Shown here in pieces: positions 61,083-64,000 of a stretch of DNA of 64,000 bases. This DNA is from Gammaproteobacteria bacterium (GTDB lineage Bacteria; Pseudomonadota; Gammaproteobacteria; Pseudomonadales; Pseudohongiellaceae), in contig JAQWPL010000016.1 in assembly GCA_029245395.1 (NCBI GenBank), positions 1-64,000 of the forward strand. The letters are read 5' to 3'. The notes beneath the pieces were generated by a model. The model was not told the DNA's origin. It saw only the letters and a program-made list of their open reading frames with translations, and made no database searches. The number at the start of each line of letters is the position of its first letter. Within the stretch, counting starts at the first letter, position 1. The position numbers and the translations under genes are program-made.

Positions 61083-61115
61083 TTCGCCACTAGGTGGCGC
61101 ATATTATTTTTCTTT
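61083..61115 (+). terminator. Terminator after the quinohaemoprotein gene
   Basis: CGCCAC-TAG-GTGGCG (61085–61099) then a T-rich stretch (TTATTTTTCTTTT). It lies 40 bases after the stop and its tail overlaps the end of the converging PspB-like gene. Confidence 0.6.
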
Positions 61116-61352
61116 TAGATTGTCGATTTCGTCTGACAGAACACTGGAAGTGTGATTATCAGTCACAATTTTCTCTACTACCCTTAAGCGCTCTTCCAGA
61201 GCATTGGCTTTGTCATCCCTGTCAACGAGTTCTTCGGCTAACATGTGCTTAAACTCTTTGGAGCTGCCTTTTTTTGAATGCTTCAAGGAAGTTATTTTGT
61301 AAATCGTAGTGGCAATAACCAGAACGACCAAAAATCCCATTAACTCTTCCAT
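61104..61352 (-). CDS. PspB-like small membrane protein with coiled coil
   Basis: 82 residues. One membrane helix at the N-terminus (LMGFLVVLVIATTIYKI), a basic linker and a C-terminal coiled coil with ANALEERLRVVEKIVTDNHTS. The pattern L-E-x-R-x-x-V-x-E-x-I-V-T-D is shared with phage-shock PspB-type and related coiled-coil peptides. Its ATG lies two bases after the stop of a decayed paralogue, so it was translated in tandem with it. A stress role in the membrane is plausible; no other psp gene is present. Confidence 0.7.
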   Translation of the reverse strand: MEELMGFLVVLVIATTIYKITSLKHSKKGSSKEFKHMLAEELVDRDDKANALEERLRVVEKIVTDNHTSSVLSDEIDNLKEK

Positions 61353-61354
61353 AG

Positions 61355-61530
61355 CTATTGCCTCAGGTTATCAATTTCTTCTTTTAATGAATTGCTTTTG
61401 TGTTCATCCGTGACAATTCGTTCCAATACCTGGACACGCTTTTCCAGGTCATCGATTTTCTTTCTGCTGTGTCCAACTCTTCTTCGTGGACATCCAACAT
61501 GCCTTCATTGGCTGCTTTTGATTAGTTATC
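61355..61530 (-). pseudogene. Decayed PspB-like paralogue
   Basis: On the minus strand the last frame reads IDDLEKRVQVLERIVTDEHK, then SNSLKEEIDNLRQ and stop (TAG at 61355–61357). This matches the coiled coil of the intact downstream gene (EERLRVVEKIVTDNH, SDEIDNLKEK). About one base off, the preceding segment (AANEGMLDVHEEELDTAERK) continues it, so a frameshift near 61458 broke the gene. The membrane helix is missing further upstream. It is a tandem duplicate, now inactive. Confidence 0.7.
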
Positions 61531-61693
61531 AGATACCTAAAATCCCATAAATTGGTGAGTTTTACCAGCAGGGAAAAATCCATTAATAAAAAATGTAAAT
61601 TCAGCGGGTTTAAGGATGAATTATTTACGCTGCTTTTTGTCCTATCTATAACTGGCAAGAATTATGTTTAGAAACCCACCTGCAGAATAATGT

Positions 61694-62746
61694 TTGAACA
61701 ATGATCACAACAACCACATGGGTAAATCGATGGGTAGTGTAGCAATCCGGCGCGCCCATAGAGCTATGGCGTTCAATATTTTGATCTATGGATTGTTTTT
61801 ACTGGTGTTAATTCCTTTGCCTTTAATTAATGATCAGCAATATGAACAGGACAGACAACAAGAAAAACAACAGGAAAAACAACAGATAGTTGCTTCGGAA
61901 GGCGGTGTTCAGAATTTGAACGTTACGTTGACTGAGCAAAGACCGATAACTAGTCTTTTGTCTCCTGCCATGCTGGAAGACATGCGGCCTTCTTCAGTCT
62001 CTAGCCAGGAAGTCGTTCCAGAACCATTTCCTGATGAGTTAAATTCAGATGCACTGTTACCAGACTTGATTGAAGAACAAACTCAGTTGCCTGAGAGGCT
62101 TGAAGATATCGTGCTCGAACCAACTGAAAATCTGGATCTGGGCGAGAATAATACAGATCGAGATTCCGACCTGGAAATTTCTCAAGTTATAAACAATTAT
62201 GTAGTGAGCAGAATAGGGGAACTAAACAGAGGGTACGTGGAAGCCTGCATCCGTTATCGCAACCGATATGGCAGACGTAGCGAATGCCCTGAAAACGAGA
62301 TGAGTAACTTGAGAGGCAATCAAAAGAGCAAGCAAATTGCCGATGGGGTTTTTGCCAATTTAAGACGTAAGGCAGAATCTGCGCACATGAGCAGATCTCT
62401 TGAAACGGCGAACACATTCCTTGAAAACATCATTGATGAGCTGAGCCCGGCAGCTGAAGAAGTCAGGGGACAGGCGAGTACGCGTTTATCCCTGAATAAT
62501 CGTTACTTGTCATACCTGAACGGCAACACCAACCCTGCGGTAGCGGATGTCAATATGATGATGGGTTTTGTGAATGACTATGGCAGGACTGTAATGCCCA
62601 CTCCTTATCAATTCAGGTGTAAGCAATGGCCAAGGCCCTGTAGTTATAAATTTACAGGTTTCACCGTGAAAAAACCTGAAACCAGGGAAGAGCGACCGAA
62701 TGCGTTCAAAGAAACCACGCCTTTATTTATGCCATCAAAAAACTGA
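61694..62746 (+). CDS. Membrane-anchored protein of unknown function
   Basis: 350 residues from TTG 61694, or 342 from ATG 61718, with no clear ribosome site for either. One N-terminal membrane helix (MAFNILIYGLFLLVLIPLPL) is followed by a Q/E/K-rich run (DRQQEKQQEKQQ), an acidic, probably disordered stretch to about residue 160, and a helical domain with regular Arg (RGYVEACIRYRNRYGRRSEC; VFANLRRKAESA). Cysteines are few. I recognise no family. The layout (anchor, flexible linker, folded C-terminal domain) resembles periplasm-spanning TonB-like or cell-wall proteins, but there is no TonB-C motif. It converges on the antiporter gene. Confidence 0.6.
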   Translation: MNNDHNNHMGKSMGSVAIRRAHRAMAFNILIYGLFLLVLIPLPLINDQQYEQDRQQEKQQEKQQIVASEGGVQNLNVTLTEQRPITSLLSPAMLEDMRPSSVSSQEVVPEPFPDELNSDALLPDLIEEQTQLPERLEDIVLEPTENLDLGENNTDRDSDLEISQVINNYVVSRIGELNRGYVEACIRYRNRYGRRSECPENEMSNLRGNQKSKQIADGVFANLRRKAESAHMSRSLETANTFLENIIDELSPAAEEVRGQASTRLSLNNRYLSYLNGNTNPAVADVNMMMGFVNDYGRTVMPTPYQFRCKQWPRPCSYKFTGFTVKKPETREERPNAFKETTPLFMPSKN

Positions 62747-62763
62747 ACTGTTTTACCGCTGCA

Positions 62764-64000
62764 TTAACCGCGCAGGAGATAACTTTCACCGAGATCAATC
62801 TGGTCAGCCATACCACGCAACACAATTACATCCCCTGGCTGTAAAGCCATCTCTTGATTATCTTCAATAGACATAACCAATATGTCACGATGTATTTTCA
62901 GGATTGTTATGTCCAATGGCAATGTAAGACTCTGCAAAGTTTTGCCGCATGCAAAAGCATGTTCAGGCAAGCGCACGGCATGGATGATATTAGATCGGTT
63001 CTTCTCTTTGCCGAGAAAACCCAGACGCTCACCATGATAAAACCCGGTCATCATCTTATAGCGATCGCGTCGGGCCTTGTCGATAATGCTGTGGATCATG
63101 CGCGTGGGATAATCCACCATGAGCAACAAGTGGGAAACGAGAGTCAGGCTGGCTTCATGGGTTTCCGGTATTACTTCGTCCGCACCGGATGCAAGAAGCT
63201 GCTCAAGATTGGAATCATCTCTTGTTCTGACCAGTACAGGAACATCTGAATTAATTTGTTTGGCATGTTCAACAATTTTTGTAGCCAGCTCTGCATCATC
63301 AAAAGTAACCACAATAATTCGCGCGTCTGCTGCACTTGCTGCCTTGAGTATGTCCAATCTTGAACTGTCGCCATAAAAGATAGGCTCGTCTGCTGCGCTG
63401 GCTTCAAGGATTCGCACACTGTCAGTTTCAAGCACCAGGTAATCAATATTTAGCGGTCTGAGAAATCGGGCGACAGTCTGTCCGACACGACCAAACCCCA
63501 AAATGAGAATATGATTTTTCTTACTTTGTTCAAGGACAGAAAATTCTTCTTCAGTTTCCTCCAACGTCTTCCGGCCCATGCGCAGGTAGGCAAAGTTAAC
63601 TATATTGGGCCCATGTTTGATCAGAATCGGTGTCAACATCATGCTGATGATGATCACTGTAATGAAATTGGAAGCTATACTTTCAGTGACCAATGAATTG
63701 CGCACAGAAAGCGCCAGCAAGGCGAACAGGAATTCACTGCCTTGTGCCAAAGATAATCCGGCTGTCACTGCCGAGTGCCAGGATTCTCCAAGTAATCTGA
63801 TAATGCCTGAAATCAATAATGCTTTGATGAGCACGAGCATAAGACCTGCGATCAAAAGATATGGCCAGAATGTTGCCAGTGCTCGTAGATCTACCAGCAT
63901 TCCTATGGTGATAAAAAACAGTCCCAACAGCAGGTCACGAAAAGGGCGAATATCGGCTTCCAACTGGTGGCGAAAGCGGGTGTCACCGAGCATCATGCCA
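62764..64000 (-). CDS. CPA2-family (Kef-type) K+/H+ antiporter, C-terminal part
   Basis: Partial: the 5' end lies beyond the right edge. About 410 residues visible. The first ~130 are the last helices of the antiporter core (FRDLLLGLFFITIGMLVDLR, TAGLSLAQGSEFLFALLALS). From about residue 165 a Rossmann TrkA-N/RCK domain begins with HILILGFGRVGQTVARFLRP (GxGxxG) and continues to a TrkA-C domain ending LQPGDVIVLRGMADQ. The order membrane core–TrkA-N–TrkA-C is that of KefB/KefC/YbaL proteins. It exports K+ or Na+ in exchange for H+. Glutathione-gated control as in KefC cannot be judged here. Confidence 0.92.
   Translation of the reverse strand, partial: GMMLGDTRFRHQLEADIRPFRDLLLGLFFITIGMLVDLRALATFWPYLLIAGLMLVLIKALLISGIIRLLGESWHSAVTAGLSLAQGSEFLFALLALSVRNSLVTESIASNFITVIIISMMLTPILIKHGPNIVNFAYLRMGRKTLEETEEEFSVLEQSKKNHILILGFGRVGQTVARFLRPLNIDYLVLETDSVRILEASAADEPIFYGDSSRLDILKAASAADARIIVVTFDDAELATKIVEHAKQINSDVPVLVRTRDDSNLEQLLASGADEVIPETHEASLTLVSHLLLMVDYPTRMIHSIIDKARRDRYKMMTGFYHGERLGFLGKEKNRSNIIHAVRLPEHAFACGKTLQSLTLPLDITILKIHRDILVMSIEDNQEMALQPGDVIVLRGMADQIDLGESYLLRG

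Overview
The window looks like chromosomal DNA of an aerobic, free-living (probably marine) gammaproteobacterium. The evidence is the alaS–lysC–csrA–tRNA-Ser core locus in gammaproteobacterial order, a haem-copper oxidase operon with a two-haem subunit II, many c-type cytochromes, a TonB-dependent receptor, DUF6152/DUF5916-type envelope proteins, and Fur-, OxyR- and FNR/Anr-like sites. Placement near OM182/Pseudohongiella or Cellvibrionales-like groups is only a guess; the sequence holds no rRNA or other marker that settles it.

Region by region. 1–4.7 kb is a decaying accessory strip: an IS110-type transposase end, a truncated-looking small protein, a truncated haemoglobin broken by two in-frame TGA codons, an intact M49 (dipeptidyl peptidase III-like) lipoprotein, an exported unknown, and a SpoIIAA-like gene broken by a one-base deletion. 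A short hairpin repeat lies about 12–30 bases after most of the stop codons there. 4.7–7.8 kb holds an exported unknown, a DUF6152 protein, a cytochrome c and a PepSY membrane protein with a Fur-type palindrome upstream. 7.9–13.3 kb holds a MATE exporter, a TauD-like dioxygenase, a frameshifted AsmA-like gene and acetoacetate-CoA ligase. 13.5–17.4 kb is a tight operon of cytochrome c, TAP-type lipoprotein hydrolase and a NatAB-type ABC exporter. 17.5–25.7 kb holds a Prx5-type peroxiredoxin behind an OxyR-type site, an Ada-like repair protein, a DASS symporter, an AI-2E family protein, a TonB receptor and a hydrolase.

25.9–35.5 kb is the alaS–lysC–csrA–tRNA-Ser(GCU) block. A cargo of a DUF1538 membrane protein, two PII-like proteins and a ModF-like ATPase separates it from tRNA-Arg(ACG), and tRNA-Arg debris lies on both sides of that tRNA. 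35.8–41.9 kb holds a DUF5916 outer-membrane protein, an amidohydrolase, a SnoaL-like protein and a JmjC-like oxygenase. 42.0–45.0 kb encodes an exact 36-residue-repeat coiled-coil protein overlapping a GAF-GAF-PAS-adenylate/guanylate cyclase gene that carries an apparent one-base frameshift. 45.1–51.5 kb (minus strand) is the oxidase operon (subunits II, I, III, III, IV and a 41-residue membrane peptide), followed by an FNR-box-controlled 31-residue membrane peptide and SURF1. 51.9–64 kb holds an AraC/GyrI regulator, heptamer repeat tracts, a YtkA/di-haem peroxidase operon, a haem-containing propeller lipoprotein, an esterase, a PVA-dehydrogenase-like quinohaemoprotein, a PspB-like peptide with a decayed twin, an unknown membrane-anchored protein and a CPA2/Kef antiporter running off the right edge.

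The strongest candidates for something undescribed are the 36-residue-repeat protein coupled to the cyclase, the DUF1538–PII–PII module placed in a tRNA locus, and the two unlisted membrane micropeptides linked to the oxidase genes.
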